A stretch of 62,254 nt of DNA, from positions 1 to 62,254 of the forward strand of contig JASHQS010000082.1 of the NCBI GenBank assembly GCA_030038995.1, read 5' to 3'. Shown piece by piece: positions 47,669 to 57,244 of the stretch (positions are counted from its first letter, which is position 1; every line of letters begins with the position of its first letter). Origin of the DNA: Xanthobacteraceae bacterium (GTDB taxonomy: Bacteria; Pseudomonadota; Alphaproteobacteria; Rhizobiales; Xanthobacteraceae). The notes under the pieces are model-generated. The model saw only the letters and a program-made list of their open reading frames with translations, searched no databases and had not been told where the DNA came from. A program made the position numbers and the translations under genes.

Positions 47669-47710
47669 GGCCGGCTGCGGGGGAAGCCCGCAGCCGGCCC
47701 GTTGTTTTTT
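47669..47710 (+). terminator. Intrinsic terminator after engB
   Basis: A 13-bp stem GGCCGGCTGCGGG (47669-47681), loop GGAAG and the complementary arm (47687-47699), followed by CGTTGTTTTTT. Textbook structure 40 bases after the engB stop. Confidence 0.88.
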
Positions 47711-47740
47711 GCTTCGGACTCGAAGCGTGCGTTGGACAGT

Positions 47741-48424
47741 TCAGCCGATCGGCCGCGTCTGCACCGTGGTCGTCGTGCGCATGAAGCCGACCATGGTGCC
47801 GCTGAGCGTGCTGCCGGTCAGCAGGATGGCAGCGCCAGCCACCAAGAGGCCGATCAGGGTCAACGGCACGGTGAAGATGCCGCAGACCGCGAGGATGCCG
47901 AGCACGATGACGGCGAGGCCGCCGGCGCCCTGCATGACCGCGGAGCCGGCCGCGACCTCAGCGGCGATCGCGCGCAGTATCGGGGGGCGCCCCTGGAACT
48001 GCATCGCCATCGACCGCGACGTCAACAAGTGCCAGACAGACGAGCTGCTGATGGCAAGCGCGGCGCCGAACGCGATCACCGCAATCGACGTCAGCATCGC
48101 GGCATGCACGCCGAGCAAGGCCAGCACGCCGAGCACGATGCCGGCAACGCCGACCAGGAACAAGGCGGAGACGCCGCCGCCGCTCGCCGCCGAACTTCCT
48201 TCAGCGCTCATGTCGGTTGCGAACTCGCTGAGCATGGCGCCGCCCTGGATCAGCAACGCGGCACCGAAAACGATCGTCGCTATCGACACCAGCACCTCGG
48301 GATGAACTCCCGACAGGCCGATGATCGCCAATACGATCGCGGCAATACCGCCAAGTGCATCGACAAAGCCGCCATAGGTCGCGGCCTCGCCCGATGCCGT
48401 CGCAGAAGAATAGGTCATTGACAT
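47741..48424 (-). CDS. HdeD/DUF308-like membrane protein
   Basis: This is a 227-residue protein with six hydrophobic helices in paired repeats (GGIAAIVLAIIGLSGVHPEVL; GVAGIVLGVLALLGVHAAML; GGLAVIVLGILAVCGIFTVPL). This is the arrangement of the HdeD/DUF308 family, linked to acid or envelope stress. GGAGG lies before the ATG at 48424. The frame stays open through argB to 49543, but only as its antisense shadow. It sits between engB and argB on the opposite strand. Confidence 0.75.
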   Translation of the reverse strand: MSMTYSSATASGEAATYGGFVDALGGIAAIVLAIIGLSGVHPEVLVSIATIVFGAALLIQGGAMLSEFATDMSAEGSSAASGGGVSALFLVGVAGIVLGVLALLGVHAAMLTSIAVIAFGAALAISSSSVWHLLTSRSMAMQFQGRPPILRAIAAEVAAGSAVMQGAGGLAVIVLGILAVCGIFTVPLTLIGLLVAGAAILLTGSTLSGTMVGFMRTTTTVQTRPIG

Positions 48425-48664
48425 GTCTAACCTCCATAATCGGTACGTACGGAGGGCCGCGTGTATTGTTTGGGAGAAGCTGACGAACTGGAACCGTCTC
48501 GCGAGGCTTGTCGGTTCCGTGATCGCTCTTGCACGCCGCTCGTACGCGCCTTCTGTTCGGATAACGTGCCGGGCGTTGCGGCGTTCCCGCGGCATCGTCG
48601 CCGCAAAGGCCTTTCCCGGCGGCCCGGCGGCGGCTAAATAGCCATTTCGCCCAAGGAGTTCCCC

Positions 48665-49549
48665 ATGGTGGTGACGCCGTTCCAGCAGGCCCGCATCCTG
48701 GCCGAGGCGCTGCCCTATATGCAGCGCTATGACGGCGCCACCATCGTCGTCAAATACGGCGGCCACGCCATGTGCGAGGAGCAGTTGGCCCGCGATTTCG
48801 CCCGCGACATCGTGCTGCTCGGGCAGACCGCGATCGACCCCGTCGTGGTGCACGGCGGTGGGCCGCAAATCGAGGCCATGCTCAAGAAGGTCGGCGTGCA
48901 ATCGCAATTCGCCGGAGGCTTGCGCATCACCGACGCCAGGACGCTGGAAATCGTCGAGATGGTGCTGGCCGGCTCCATCAACAAGCAGATGGTCGGCTAC
49001 ATCAACGGGGCCGGCGGCAAGGCCGTGGGCCTGTGCGGCAAGGACGGCAACATGGTGATCGCGCGCAAGCTGACGCGCAGCGTGATCGATCCCGGATCGA
49101 ACATCGAACGAGTGGTCGATCTCGGCTTTGTCGGCGAGCCGGACAAGATCGACATCACCGTGTTGACGCAAATCCTCGGCCGCGGTCTGATCCCGGTGCT
49201 GGCGCCGGTCGCCGCTTCGGCCGACGGCGGCACCTTCAACGTCAACGCCGATACGTTTGCCGGCGCCATCGCCGGCGCGCTCAAGGCCAAGCGTTTCCTG
49301 TTGCTGACCGACGTTGCCGGGGTGCTCGACAAGTCGAAGAAGCTGATCAAGCAGCTGTCGGTCGAGGACGCGCGGCGGCTCATCGCCGACGGCACCATCG
49401 CCGGCGGCATGATTCCGAAAGTCGAGACCTGCATCGATGCGCTGGAAAGCGGCGTCGAGGCCGTGGTCATCCTCGACGGCAAGGTGCCGCACGCGGTGCT
49501 GCTCGAATTGTTCACCGAGCTCGGCGCCGGGACGCTCATTCACAATTGA
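48665..49549 (+). CDS. argB: Acetylglutamate kinase
   Basis: This is a 294-residue amino-acid kinase for the second step of arginine synthesis (N-acetylglutamate to its 5-phosphate). Characteristic segments are [46 protein letters not shown] and a glycine-rich ATP region. The extended N-terminal helix ([19 protein letters not shown]) is that of the hexameric, arginine-sensitive type. AAGGAG precedes the ATG. Confidence 0.97.
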   Translation: MVVTPFQQARILAEALPYMQRYDGATIVVKYGGHAMCEEQLARDFARDIVLLGQTAIDPVVVHGGGPQIEAMLKKVGVQSQFAGGLRITDARTLEIVEMVLAGSINKQMVGYINGAGGKAVGLCGKDGNMVIARKLTRSVIDPGSNIERVVDLGFVGEPDKIDITVLTQILGRGLIPVLAPVAASADGGTFNVNADTFAGAIAGALKAKRFLLLTDVAGVLDKSKKLIKQLSVEDARRLIADGTIAGGMIPKVETCIDALESGVEAVVILDGKVPHAVLLELFTELGAGTLIHN

Positions 49550-49563
49550 ACCCGATCGACGTC

Positions 49564-50436
49564 ATGGAACCGAGCGGCCGTCGCGGGCGGCTTTACGCCT
49601 TGTGGCCGGGCCTTGTCGCGGCGACCTCGTTCGGGGTGTCCGATACGCTGGTCAAGCTCGTCCTTGCCGCCGGCATCGACGTGCTGAGCTTGGCGCTGCT
49701 TCGCGGCGTGGTCGGCGTCGCGATCTTGTTCATGTATCTGCGGCTCGGCGCCCCGGCGGCGCCGGCCGGCGCGCGCGAGCGCGCCTTTGCGCTGGCGCTT
49801 GGCGTGCTGTTCGCCGCGATCGTCTACGGCCTGTTCGAGGCGATCGACCGCATCACCGTGCCGGTCGCGGTCCTGACCTATTTCATTTATCCGCTCTTGA
49901 CCGGGATCGGCGGCGCCCTGTTCGGCGTGGAGCGGCTCGGCTGGCAGGGCGCCGCCGCGGCCGTCGCCGCCTTCTGCGGCCTGGCGCTGATGATCGGGGC
50001 CTATCCGCATCAGCTTTCGCTGATCGGATTGGGCTTTGCCGCCGGAGCCGCTTTGTGCCGCGCCGCGTTCCTCTTGATCGCGCGAAGCGAACTGCAGCAT
50101 CTCGATCCGCGGCTGACGACCTGGTACTCGCTGATTTCCTCGACCGCGATTTTCGCCATCGCGGCGGCGGCGACGCTGAATTGGCACGCGGCGCACGATC
50201 CGGGCGGCTGGCTCCTTGCCATCGCGCTCGGCATCGCCACGGCGGTTGCGATCCTGACCTTGTACATGTCGACGATCCGGATCGGCCCGTTCCGCAGCGC
50301 GCTGGTCATGAATCTCGAGCCGCTGCTGGCGACCGCGCTGAGTGCGCCGCTGCTCGGCCAGATGATCACGCCCGTTCAGGCGGTCGGCGCCGCCATCATG
50401 CTGGCCGCCTTGGCCGCGTTTCAGTCCTGGCGCTGA
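49564..50436 (+). CDS. EamA/DMT-family transporter
   Basis: This is a 290-residue permease with ten helices in two EamA repeats (GLVAATSFGVSDTLVKLVL; LPEP-type ending NLEPLLATALSAPLLGQMITPVQAVGAAIM). It begins 14 bases after argB and may be co-transcribed with it. Substrate unknown; amino acid or metabolite export is the family norm. Confidence 0.87.
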   Translation: MEPSGRRGRLYALWPGLVAATSFGVSDTLVKLVLAAGIDVLSLALLRGVVGVAILFMYLRLGAPAAPAGARERAFALALGVLFAAIVYGLFEAIDRITVPVAVLTYFIYPLLTGIGGALFGVERLGWQGAAAAVAAFCGLALMIGAYPHQLSLIGLGFAAGAALCRAAFLLIARSELQHLDPRLTTWYSLISSTAIFAIAAAATLNWHAAHDPGGWLLAIALGIATAVAILTLYMSTIRIGPFRSALVMNLEPLLATALSAPLLGQMITPVQAVGAAIMLAALAAFQSWR

Positions 50437-50474
50437 CGGTGTAGCCTCGGCCGCCTACGTTGCGGAGGAAAGCC

Positions 50475-50528
50475 ATGAGCAGGGCGAGCGGCAACATCGA
50501 GCGGCTCATGCCGCGGCTGAGTGCCTGA
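50475..50528 (+). CDS. 17-codon upstream ORF with a strong ribosome site
   Basis: ATG at 50475 is preceded by GGAGGA (50464-50469) and the frame ends at 50528, 20 bases before the DUF1194 gene. The peptide (MSRASGNIERLMPRLSA) has no family. It could be a leader peptide, a small protein or chance. Confidence 0.3.
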   Translation: MSRASGNIERLMPRLSA

Positions 50529-50548
50529 CGCCAAAGCGAGGAGCAGCC

Positions 50549-51310
50549 ATGAGCGCGCGTAGAGCAGGGAAGCGCCGTTGGCGATGGTGCGCCGTTCCGG
50601 GCGCGTTCATCGTTCTGCTCGCAGCCAGCGTCGCCGGCGCGCAGAACCGACTTGCGGCGCCAAAGCCCGCGGCGCCCGACGTCGCGGTCGCGCTCGTGCT
50701 CGCCGTCGACACCTCGGGCAGCGTCAGCATGGGGCGCTTCGAATTGCAGAAAGAGGGCTACGCGGCGGCGTTCCGCAATCGGCAAGTGCTCAACGCCATC
50801 CGCTCGCTCGCCACCCGGTCGATCGCCGTCACCATGATGCAATGGACCGGGCCGTTTCTGCATGTCGTGGTCGCCGACTGGGCGCTGATCAAGGACGAAA
50901 CGAGCGCCGATGCATTCGCGGCGGCGGTCGAGGCGGCGCCGCGCCGCCTGTTCGGCGGCGGCACCTCGATCAGCGGCGCCATCGATTTTTCGCGGCTGCT
51001 GTTGGCGCAGAGCCCGTTTCGCCCGCTCCGGCGCATCATCGACGTTTCCGGCGACGGTTCCAACAACAGCGGCCGCGACGTCGCGGCGGCGCGCGATGAG
51101 GCGGTGCGCGACGGCATCGCCATCAACGGCTTGCCGATCCTCGCCGTGGAACCCGGCCTCGACATTTATTACCGCGACCATGTGATCGGCGGCCCCGGCG
51201 CCTTCATGATTCCGGCGAAGGATTACGACTCTTTCGCCGACGCCGTGCTCAGGAAGCTGATCAACGAGATCGCCGCGGCCGCGCCGGCGCGCGACGCCGC
51301 CCGGCTTTAG
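50549..51310 (+). CDS. DUF1194 von Willebrand A-like secreted protein
   Basis: This is a 253-residue protein with a signal peptide (Arg-rich start, cleavage VAGA-Q about residue 31). A vWA-like domain follows with MIDAS residues DTSGSVS (54-60), a GGGTSISGAIDF loop and IIDVSGDGSNNSG, the hallmark of DUF1194. Metal-dependent binding of a partner in the periplasm is likely; the ligand is unknown. AGGAG lies before the ATG. Confidence 0.9.
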   Translation: MSARRAGKRRWRWCAVPGAFIVLLAASVAGAQNRLAAPKPAAPDVAVALVLAVDTSGSVSMGRFELQKEGYAAAFRNRQVLNAIRSLATRSIAVTMMQWTGPFLHVVVADWALIKDETSADAFAAAVEAAPRRLFGGGTSISGAIDFSRLLLAQSPFRPLRRIIDVSGDGSNNSGRDVAAARDEAVRDGIAINGLPILAVEPGLDIYYRDHVIGGPGAFMIPAKDYDSFADAVLRKLINEIAAAAPARDAARL

Positions 51311-51415
51311 GATTTCGAACAACGCCCGGCCAGGTGTCACAAACTCGGCATAGTTTATGCCGAGACTCCGCGCCTCGGCGGGGGGTTCCCAAATCGTCCG
51401 TGGCGAGGTTCCGTT

Positions 51416-51649
51416 ATGCACGGCTTTTCCGCCAACGCCTTCGATCCCAAGACGCTGGTCGTGCTGGAGACGGCGTTCGACGAAGCATGGCTTACGCTCA
51501 AAGCGATCGGCAACAATTCGATCAAGCCCGACGAACTCGCGCGCTCCATGCTGCGGCTCGCCATGGAAGGCGAGCGTGATCCGGTGCGCCTGCACGACGG
51601 CGCGCTGCAGCGCCTCGTTCCGGCGACGGCCTGGCGCGAGGCAGGCTGA
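51416..51649 (+). CDS. Small soluble conserved-looking protein
   Basis: This is a 77-residue protein with a helical core (LVVLETAFDEAWLTLKAIGNN, then PDELARSMLRLAMEGERDP). No signal or membrane segment. Similar short proteins are common in Bradyrhizobium relatives as far as I recall; function unknown. The upstream gap at 51311-51415 shows nothing else. Confidence 0.62.
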   Translation: MHGFSANAFDPKTLVVLETAFDEAWLTLKAIGNNSIKPDELARSMLRLAMEGERDPVRLHDGALQRLVPATAWREAG

Positions 51650-51833
51650 AGGGGACGGCTTCCAATCGGCGTGTAGCGCAAGGCGTTGCTTCGCTCGCAA
51701 TGACGATCGAGTGCGCTGTGCCGACCTGAAATCATCTTGCTCCAACGCGTGTCCGGATTTGCGTTCGCGATCTGCCGTGCATCAACGGCGTTTTCAGAGT
51801 CGCCGACGAGCATCTGCATCGGTAAGTCATCGG

Positions 51834-51941
51834 TCACGAATGCGCGGCGAGCAGCGCGATGCCGAACACCAAGGCGGCGGCCATCGAGCCGAGAAAGATC
51901 GCCACGAAATACGGCAGCGTCTTTCGCAATTTCGTGCGCAT
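51834..51941 (-). CDS. 35-residue single-helix membrane protein
   Basis: A short frame with basic N-terminus MRTKLRKTL followed by one 20-plus-residue hydrophobic helix (FVAIFLGSMAAALVFGIAL) and a stop. A GGGGGA sequence lies at ribosome-binding distance on the minus strand. The basic-then-hydrophobic layout is that of small regulatory or accessory membrane proteins. It is divergent from the 5'-nucleotidase gene. Confidence 0.5.
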   Translation of the reverse strand: MRTKLRKTLPYFVAIFLGSMAAALVFGIALLAAHS

Positions 51942-52036
51942 CGATGGTTTTCCCCCGGCTCAAGGCCGTTGCAACTGATTCGCCAGCGTTTAAAAGCGTC
52001 CTCGCTGTGAAAAGTGGCAATAACGAGTCGCCGTCC

Positions 52037-52750
52037 ATGAGCGCGCCCGCCGGCCGCGGCTTTGCCGGGATCGACACCTGGGTGTTCGATCTCGACAATA
52101 CGCTTTATCCGCACCACCTCAATTTGTGGCAGCAGGTCGACGCCCGCATCCGCGACTATATCGTCGATTTCCTGCACGTCAGCCACGACGAGGCGTTCCG
52201 GCTGCAGAAGGATTATTACCGCCGCTACGGCACCACCATGCGCGGCCTGATGGAGGAGCACGGGCTCGAGCCCGACGCGTTTCTCGACATCGTGCACCGC
52301 ATCGACTATTCGCCGCTGACGCCGAACCCGGCGCTCGGCGCGGCGATCGCGGCGCTGCCTGGCCGCAAGCTGATCCTGACCAACGGCACGCGCGCCCACG
52401 CCGACGCGGTGATGAACCGGCTCGGCATCGCCGCGCATCTCGACGGCGTGTTCGACATCCGCGCCGCCGCGCTCGAGCCGAAACCGCGGCCGCAGGCCTA
52501 TCAGCGCTTTCTGCTCCGCCACAGCGTCGATCCGCAACGCGCCGCGATCTTCGAGGACCTCGCCCGCAATCTCGAAGTGCCGCACGCGCTCGGCATGACC
52601 ACCGTGCTGGTCGTGCCGCAGGGCGGCGGCGTCGTGCTGCGCGAGGAATGGGAGCTCGCCGGCCGCGACGCCCCGCACGTCGATCACGTCACCGACGATC
52701 TGGCGGGCTTTTTGCGGCGGGTCGGCGCGGCGCCCGGGCGTGGCGTTTGA
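52037..52750 (+). CDS. HAD-family pyrimidine 5'-nucleotidase
   Basis: This is a 237-residue HAD hydrolase. Motif I is DLDNTLYP (18-25, nucleophile Asp18), motif II LTNGT, and motif III/IV KPRP and FEDLARN. The cap region (RIRDYIVDFLHVSHDEAF) matches the bacterial pyrimidine 5'-nucleotidase/SDT1 group, which dephosphorylates nucleoside monophosphates. The position downstream of argB is the usual one in this order. Confidence 0.9.
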   Translation: MSAPAGRGFAGIDTWVFDLDNTLYPHHLNLWQQVDARIRDYIVDFLHVSHDEAFRLQKDYYRRYGTTMRGLMEEHGLEPDAFLDIVHRIDYSPLTPNPALGAAIAALPGRKLILTNGTRAHADAVMNRLGIAAHLDGVFDIRAAALEPKPRPQAYQRFLLRHSVDPQRAAIFEDLARNLEVPHALGMTTVLVVPQGGGVVLREEWELAGRDAPHVDHVTDDLAGFLRRVGAAPGRGV

Positions 52751-52794
52751 CACTGATCCGTCATGCGGAGCCGCACGACGGTGACCGGAAGGGT

Positions 52795-53222
52795 TCAACG
52801 AGCCGCGGGCTCGAACGGATTTATCAGATCGAGTTCAAGTCCGGTAAAGTCTACGACATCGCGCGTGGCGAGCGCCATGCGATGGCTGATCGCAATCGCC
52901 GCAATGAGAGCGTCCATCGTCGCTATCGGCCGGCCGATGCCGTTGCGCCGCACCAGAATGCGACCGAATTCGTAGGCGCTCGCGCGATCAAGTGGAAGAA
53001 CGCGATTATCGAACAGCTCGGTTTCCACATTTGACAGTAGCGCTTCAAGCGCCGCCTTTCGCGCGCCGGGAGTCAACCGTTCGATACATAGCGCAACTCA
53101 GCCAGGACTGGCGCGCAAAGAAACAGGTCCGTCGGTGCCTGCGCATCGAGCCAGGCTCGCACGGTGGCGCTCGGCGCTTTGCGAAACGCCTCCGAAATGA
53201 TGTTCGTATCGAGGACGATCAT
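52795..53222 (-). pseudogene. fitB: PIN-domain toxin (FitB/VapC type), frameshifted
   Basis: Read in two frames this is a full ~140-residue PIN RNase toxin. MIVLDTNIISEAF to LAELRY (53222 to about 53088) is in one frame. LTPGARKAALEAL through NRVLPLDRASAYEFGRILV, TMDALIAAIA and ATRDVVDFTGLELDLINPFE lies in the next. The break falls at TATGTATC (53083-53090 on the plus strand). One extra G (TATGGTATC) would restore YGIERLTPGAR, as in intact homologues. The acidic residues Asp5, Glu and Asp are all present across the two parts. A sequencing error is possible. Confidence 0.85.
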
Positions 53223-53464
53223 GCAAATTCGGCGGGTTCGGGCGTGTCTCTCGGCGCTTTGAACACGAGATCGTCCCCACGCCATTCATCCGGCAACATC
53301 GAAAACAGTTGCGTCCCTAGTCCGACCTCCCGCGGCTGAGCCGTCATCCCCCTTCGAATGAGGGCTTTCGCCTCATCCGACAGGCTGCGTCGGTGTGTGC
53401 GCGCGCGTTCCGCTAGCTGACGCTTAAGCGTGGGATCGATGCCGCGCACCAGAAGGTTGGCCAT
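53219..53464 (-). CDS. fitA: FitA/VapB-type antitoxin
   Basis: This is an 81-residue antitoxin with a ribbon-helix-helix N-terminus (MANLLVRGIDPTLKRQLAERARTH RRSLSDEAKALIRRG) and a C-terminal tail rich in acidic and hydrophobic residues that would wrap the toxin. The stop overlaps the toxin start (ATGA, 53219-53222). It appears intact although its toxin is frameshifted. Confidence 0.87.
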   Translation of the reverse strand: MANLLVRGIDPTLKRQLAERARTHRRSLSDEAKALIRRGMTAQPREVGLGTQLFSMLPDEWRGDDLVFKAPRDTPEPAEFA

Positions 53465-53876
53465 TTTTCACCCCATACACCCTAATGATCCATGATTTGG
53501 CGATCTGCAGGTTTGGTGCACGCGTCGGGCTCGCTGATTTGGGCGTACGTTTGATATCAAGATATCAAGAGGCGCATTCGCTGTCGATAAAGAATAATTT
53601 ATACGTATTTCAATGACTTATGAGAAGTTAAACCAGTTAGCGGATTTTTTGGGATACGGAATTTTGGGATACGGAATGTCGGGCAACGCGAACGGCGCGC
53701 GGACCAAGCGCAAGGAGTATTCGCTGCGAGCGACCCGATCCGAAAGCGACTGCTCTTTCTTGTTGGAATTGTGATTGCGATTTCGCCCCCTGTGCTCGGT
53801 ACGAAAGCCCTCCTCGGCGCAATGTTGAAATTTCGTCGTCACTCGTTTGAGGAGTGCAACGACCTTCTGCACAGGA
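53465..53876. other. AT-rich gene-free stretch with short tandem repeats
   Basis: 412 bases without a credible gene. GATATCAA is duplicated in tandem (53553-53568), and TTTTGGGATACGGAAT occurs twice with a 15-base period (53647-53677). Base composition is clearly lower in GC than the flanks. In relatives fmt usually follows def; it is not here. Confidence 0.5.
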
Positions 53877-54395
53877 TCAGCTTCCCGCGGACTGCTTTGC
53901 CGCCTTGGCGAACTTTTTGACGATGCGGTCGCGCTTGAGCTTGGAGATGTAGTCGATGAACAACACGCCGTTGATGTGGTCGATCTCGTGCTGCAGGCAG
54001 GTGGCAAACAGGCCCGTGGCTTCGATCTCGTGCTCCTTGCCGTCGAGGTCGAGATATTTGACCTTGACCCTGGCGGGTCGCTCGACCTCCTCGTAAAACT
54101 CCGGGATCGACAGGCAGCCTTCCTCGTATTTCGCGGTCTCCGCCGACGCCCAGGTGAGCTCCGGATTGATGAAGACCTGCGGCGCGTGCTGTTCGTCCTT
54201 CTTCGACAGGTCCATGGTCATGACGCGCTTGGCGACGCCGATCTGGATCGCCGCGAGCCCGATGCCGGGCGCCTGGTACATGGTCTCGAACAGATCATCG
54301 ACCAGCTTGCGGATGCCGGCGTCGATGCGCTTGACCGGCTCGGATCTGAGCCGCAACCGCTTGTCGGGCAATTTTATGATTTCGCACACTGCCAT
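53877..54395 (-). CDS. def: Peptide deformylase
   Basis: This is a 172-residue iron/zinc enzyme that removes the formyl group from nascent proteins. All three motifs are complete: GIGLAA (44-49), EGCLS (92-96) and QHEIDH (135-140). The ATG at 54395 starts the family pattern [15 protein letters not shown]. Divergent from rmuC across 139 bases, as in related genomes. Confidence 0.97.
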   Translation of the reverse strand: MAVCEIIKLPDKRLRLRSEPVKRIDAGIRKLVDDLFETMYQAPGIGLAAIQIGVAKRVMTMDLSKKDEQHAPQVFINPELTWASAETAKYEEGCLSIPEFYEEVERPARVKVKYLDLDGKEHEIEATGLFATCLQHEIDHINGVLFIDYISKLKRDRIVKKFAKAAKQSAGS

Positions 54396-54534
54396 GGCGG
54401 CGATGTAAGCGGTGCGTAAACCGCGGTCAATGCGGCGGCCCCCGGTTGCGCCGCGCCGCCCGACCGGATATGACCGTTCGCTGTTCGTTCCGGCCGCGGC
54501 GAATCGCGTGGACTTGCCCCGAAGACCGTGCCCC

Positions 54535-55650
54535 ATGACCGACCTGCTGCCGACTATTGCGCTCTTCGCCCTCATCGCCGCCTGCATCGTGCTTGCGGCG
54601 ATCGCGCTGGTGCTGTGGCGCGGCCGCGCCGCCGCCGAGCCGCATGCGGCGCTGATCGCCGAACTCGCGCGCGTGCAGACCGACACTGCGGCGCGGCTCG
54701 AGGCGCTGATGGGGCATTTCACCTCGAGCCAGTCGCAGTTGCAGCGCTCGGTCAACGAGCGGCTCGACGCGGTGACGCACCGGCTCGGCGAGTCGATGCA
54801 GCACACGACGCAGCAAACCGCCGAGAACCTGCAGAAGCTCAACGAGCGGCTCGCCGTCATCGACAGCGCGCAGCAGAACATCACCCAGCTCGCGAGCCAG
54901 GTCACCTCGCTGCAAAGCATCCTGGCCAACAAGCAGTCGCGCGGCGCCTTCGGCCAGGGCCGCATGGAGATCATCGTCGGTGACGGACTGCCGAAAGGCA
55001 GCTACGCCTTCGAATACACGCTGCCCAACAAGACGCGTCCGGACTGCGTGATTTTTCTGCCCGACAATCGCCCGCTTGTGATCGATGCGAAATTTCCGCT
55101 GGAGGCGATTACCGCCTGTCGCGACGCTAGAAGCGAAGATGAGCGCAAGCTTGCCGCCGCCCGCTTGCGTCAGGACGTGACCAAGCACATCAACGACGTC
55201 GCGAAATACTTGGTACCAGGCGAAACGCAGGAGCTGGCGTTCATGTTCGTGCCGTCGGAGTCGATCTATGCCGAGCTGCACGAGGATTTTGACGATCTGG
55301 TGCAGAAGGCGTTCCGCGCCCGGGTCGTGATCGTATCACCGTCGCTGTTGATGCTGGCAATTCAGCTGGTTCGGCAGAACCAGCGCGACTCCAGGATGCG
55401 CGAGGCGGCCGATCAGATTCGTGACGAAGTCGGACGCTTGGTTAAGGACGTCGGCCTGTTGGGCGAGCGCATCCGCAAGCTGCAAGCCCATTTCAACCAG
55501 TCCAACGAGGACATCAGGCAGTCGGTCATCTCGATCGAAAAGATCGAGGGCCGCGGCGAGCGCATCGCCCAGGTCGAGTTCGGCGGCGACGCCGCGGACG
55601 ACCCGCAGGCGCTGTCGGCTCCGGTGCGCAAGCTGCAGGCCGGGGAGTGA
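54535..55650 (+). CDS. rmuC: DNA recombination protein RmuC
   Basis: This is a 371-residue protein with an N-terminal membrane helix (8-27), a coiled coil (about 38-145) and a PD-(D/E)XK-like nuclease domain ([40 protein letters not shown]). RmuC limits rearrangements at inverted repeats. This may matter in a segment so rich in palindromes. Confidence 0.95.
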   Translation: MTDLLPTIALFALIAACIVLAAIALVLWRGRAAAEPHAALIAELARVQTDTAARLEALMGHFTSSQSQLQRSVNERLDAVTHRLGESMQHTTQQTAENLQKLNERLAVIDSAQQNITQLASQVTSLQSILANKQSRGAFGQGRMEIIVGDGLPKGSYAFEYTLPNKTRPDCVIFLPDNRPLVIDAKFPLEAITACRDARSEDERKLAAARLRQDVTKHINDVAKYLVPGETQELAFMFVPSESIYAELHEDFDDLVQKAFRARVVIVSPSLLMLAIQLVRQNQRDSRMREAADQIRDEVGRLVKDVGLLGERIRKLQAHFNQSNEDIRQSVISIEKIEGRGERIAQVEFGGDAADDPQALSAPVRKLQAGE

Positions 55651-55653
55651 CGC

Positions 55654-57021
55654 GTGGCCGTCGTACCGGAGGCCGGCGCCGGCGGCCCCGCCGCGCCCGT
55701 GCGCCGCTCGTGGGCGGCGACGCTGTCGGTTTATCTCAAGCGGCGCGTCCTGATCATCCTGTTCCTCGGCTTTTCCTCCGGCCTGCCGCTGGCGCTGTCG
55801 GGCTCGACGCTGTTGGTGTGGATGACCGAGGCCAAGGTCAATCTCGGCACAATCGGCCTGTTGGCCCTGGTCGGCACCCCCTACACGGTCAAATTCCTGT
55901 GGGCGCCGATCGTCGATGCGCTCGACGTGCCGGTGCTGTCGCGGCGCTTCGGCCGACGCCGCGGCTGGCTCTTGGCCGCGCAGTTGCTATTGATCGCGGC
56001 GATCCTTTATCTGGGCGCCTGCGATCCGGCGCAATCCGCGTTCGCGGTGGCGTTGGGCGCGCTCCTGGTCGCCGCCGCGTCGGCGACCCAGGACATCGTC
56101 ATCGACGCCTTTCGCGTCGAAAGCCTGGAGGAGAGCGAGCAGGCCGCCGGCATGGCGTCCTACGTGGCGGCGTACCGGATCGGCATGCTCGCCTCGACCG
56201 CCGGCGCGCTGTTTCTCGTGAGCGCCTTGGAACATTCCGGCCTCACCGAGCACGCGGCCTGGAGCGCCGGCTATGCGATCATGGCGGCGCTCGTCCTGGT
56301 CGGCATCGCCACGACGCTGACGGCGGCCGAGCCGGCGCAATCGCGACAGGCTGACGCGGTCCATGCCCGCGAGCACACGCTCGCCCGCGTCATCGAGGCG
56401 GCAGTCGGCGCCTTCGCCGAGTTTGCCTCGCGCGACATGGCGTTCGTGGCGCTCGCCTTCGTGGTGCTCTACAAATTCACCGATGCGCTGTCGGGAACGC
56501 TGACCGCGCCGTTCGTGATCGATCTCGGCTTTTCGCGCAACGAATACGCCGCGATCATCAAGGGGCTGGGGCTCGCCGCGACGCTGATTGGCGGTTTTGC
56601 CGGCGGCTTTTTGGCGCGCGCCTGCCCATTGCCGCAAAGCCTTCTCGTCGGCGGCGTCCTGCAATCGCTGGCCAATCTGGCGTTCTCCTGGCAGGCGATG
56701 GTCGGCCTGAGCACCGCATGGCTGAGCTTTGCCATCGTGGTCGAAAACTTCACCAGCGCCATCGGCACCGTCATCTTCGTCGCCTACCTGTCGGCGCTTT
56801 GCCGCAATCCGTTGCACACCGCGACCCAGTTTGCGCTCCTCACCGCGCTTGCCGCCTTCGGCCGCACTTATCTGTCGTCGGGAGCCGGCTTTCTCGCCGC
56901 CGCGACCGGCTGGGCCTGGTTTTTCGCGATCTGCGCGCTCGCCGGCCTGCCGGCGCTGGTCCTGCTTGCCTGGCTGCAGCAATCCCGGCATTTCGATGCG
57001 CTTGCCGCGGCGAAGCCGTGA
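55654..57021 (+). CDS. AmpG-like muropeptide MFS permease
   Basis: This is a 455-residue permease with 12 or more helices. FLGFSSGLPLALSGSTLLVWM, VGTPYTVKFLWAPIVDAL and ATQDIVIDAFRVE are the AmpG signature segments. It would import anhydro-muropeptides from wall recycling. The start is a GTG at 55654, three bases after the rmuC stop. Confidence 0.9.
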   Translation: MAVVPEAGAGGPAAPVRRSWAATLSVYLKRRVLIILFLGFSSGLPLALSGSTLLVWMTEAKVNLGTIGLLALVGTPYTVKFLWAPIVDALDVPVLSRRFGRRRGWLLAAQLLLIAAILYLGACDPAQSAFAVALGALLVAAASATQDIVIDAFRVESLEESEQAAGMASYVAAYRIGMLASTAGALFLVSALEHSGLTEHAAWSAGYAIMAALVLVGIATTLTAAEPAQSRQADAVHAREHTLARVIEAAVGAFAEFASRDMAFVALAFVVLYKFTDALSGTLTAPFVIDLGFSRNEYAAIIKGLGLAATLIGGFAGGFLARACPLPQSLLVGGVLQSLANLAFSWQAMVGLSTAWLSFAIVVENFTSAIGTVIFVAYLSALCRNPLHTATQFALLTALAAFGRTYLSSGAGFLAAATGWAWFFAICALAGLPALVLLAWLQQSRHFDALAAAKP

Positions 57022-57244
57022 TTTGCCGGCGCCGCATGCGGCGCGCGCGGCCGCGATGTTCGGCGCGTTATTGTGCCGAATCCGCGGGTCTTTGCCCGGC
57101 TTGCAGGCGGAGTTCGACGGCGCGGCGCTCGGCGGCGAACCAAATCGCCGCGCCACCCTAAAAAAAGTCCTTTTGTAAGGATCGGATCGCTATATTCCCC
57201 GTTCACCATAGGCCGCCGCCCCCTCCAACCTGTTCCGCTGCCCG

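Noticed and set aside
47741-49543. 600-residue minus-strand frame covering argB
   Set aside because: Only its last 227 codons (from 48424) have a ribosome site and membrane-protein character. The rest mirrors argB.
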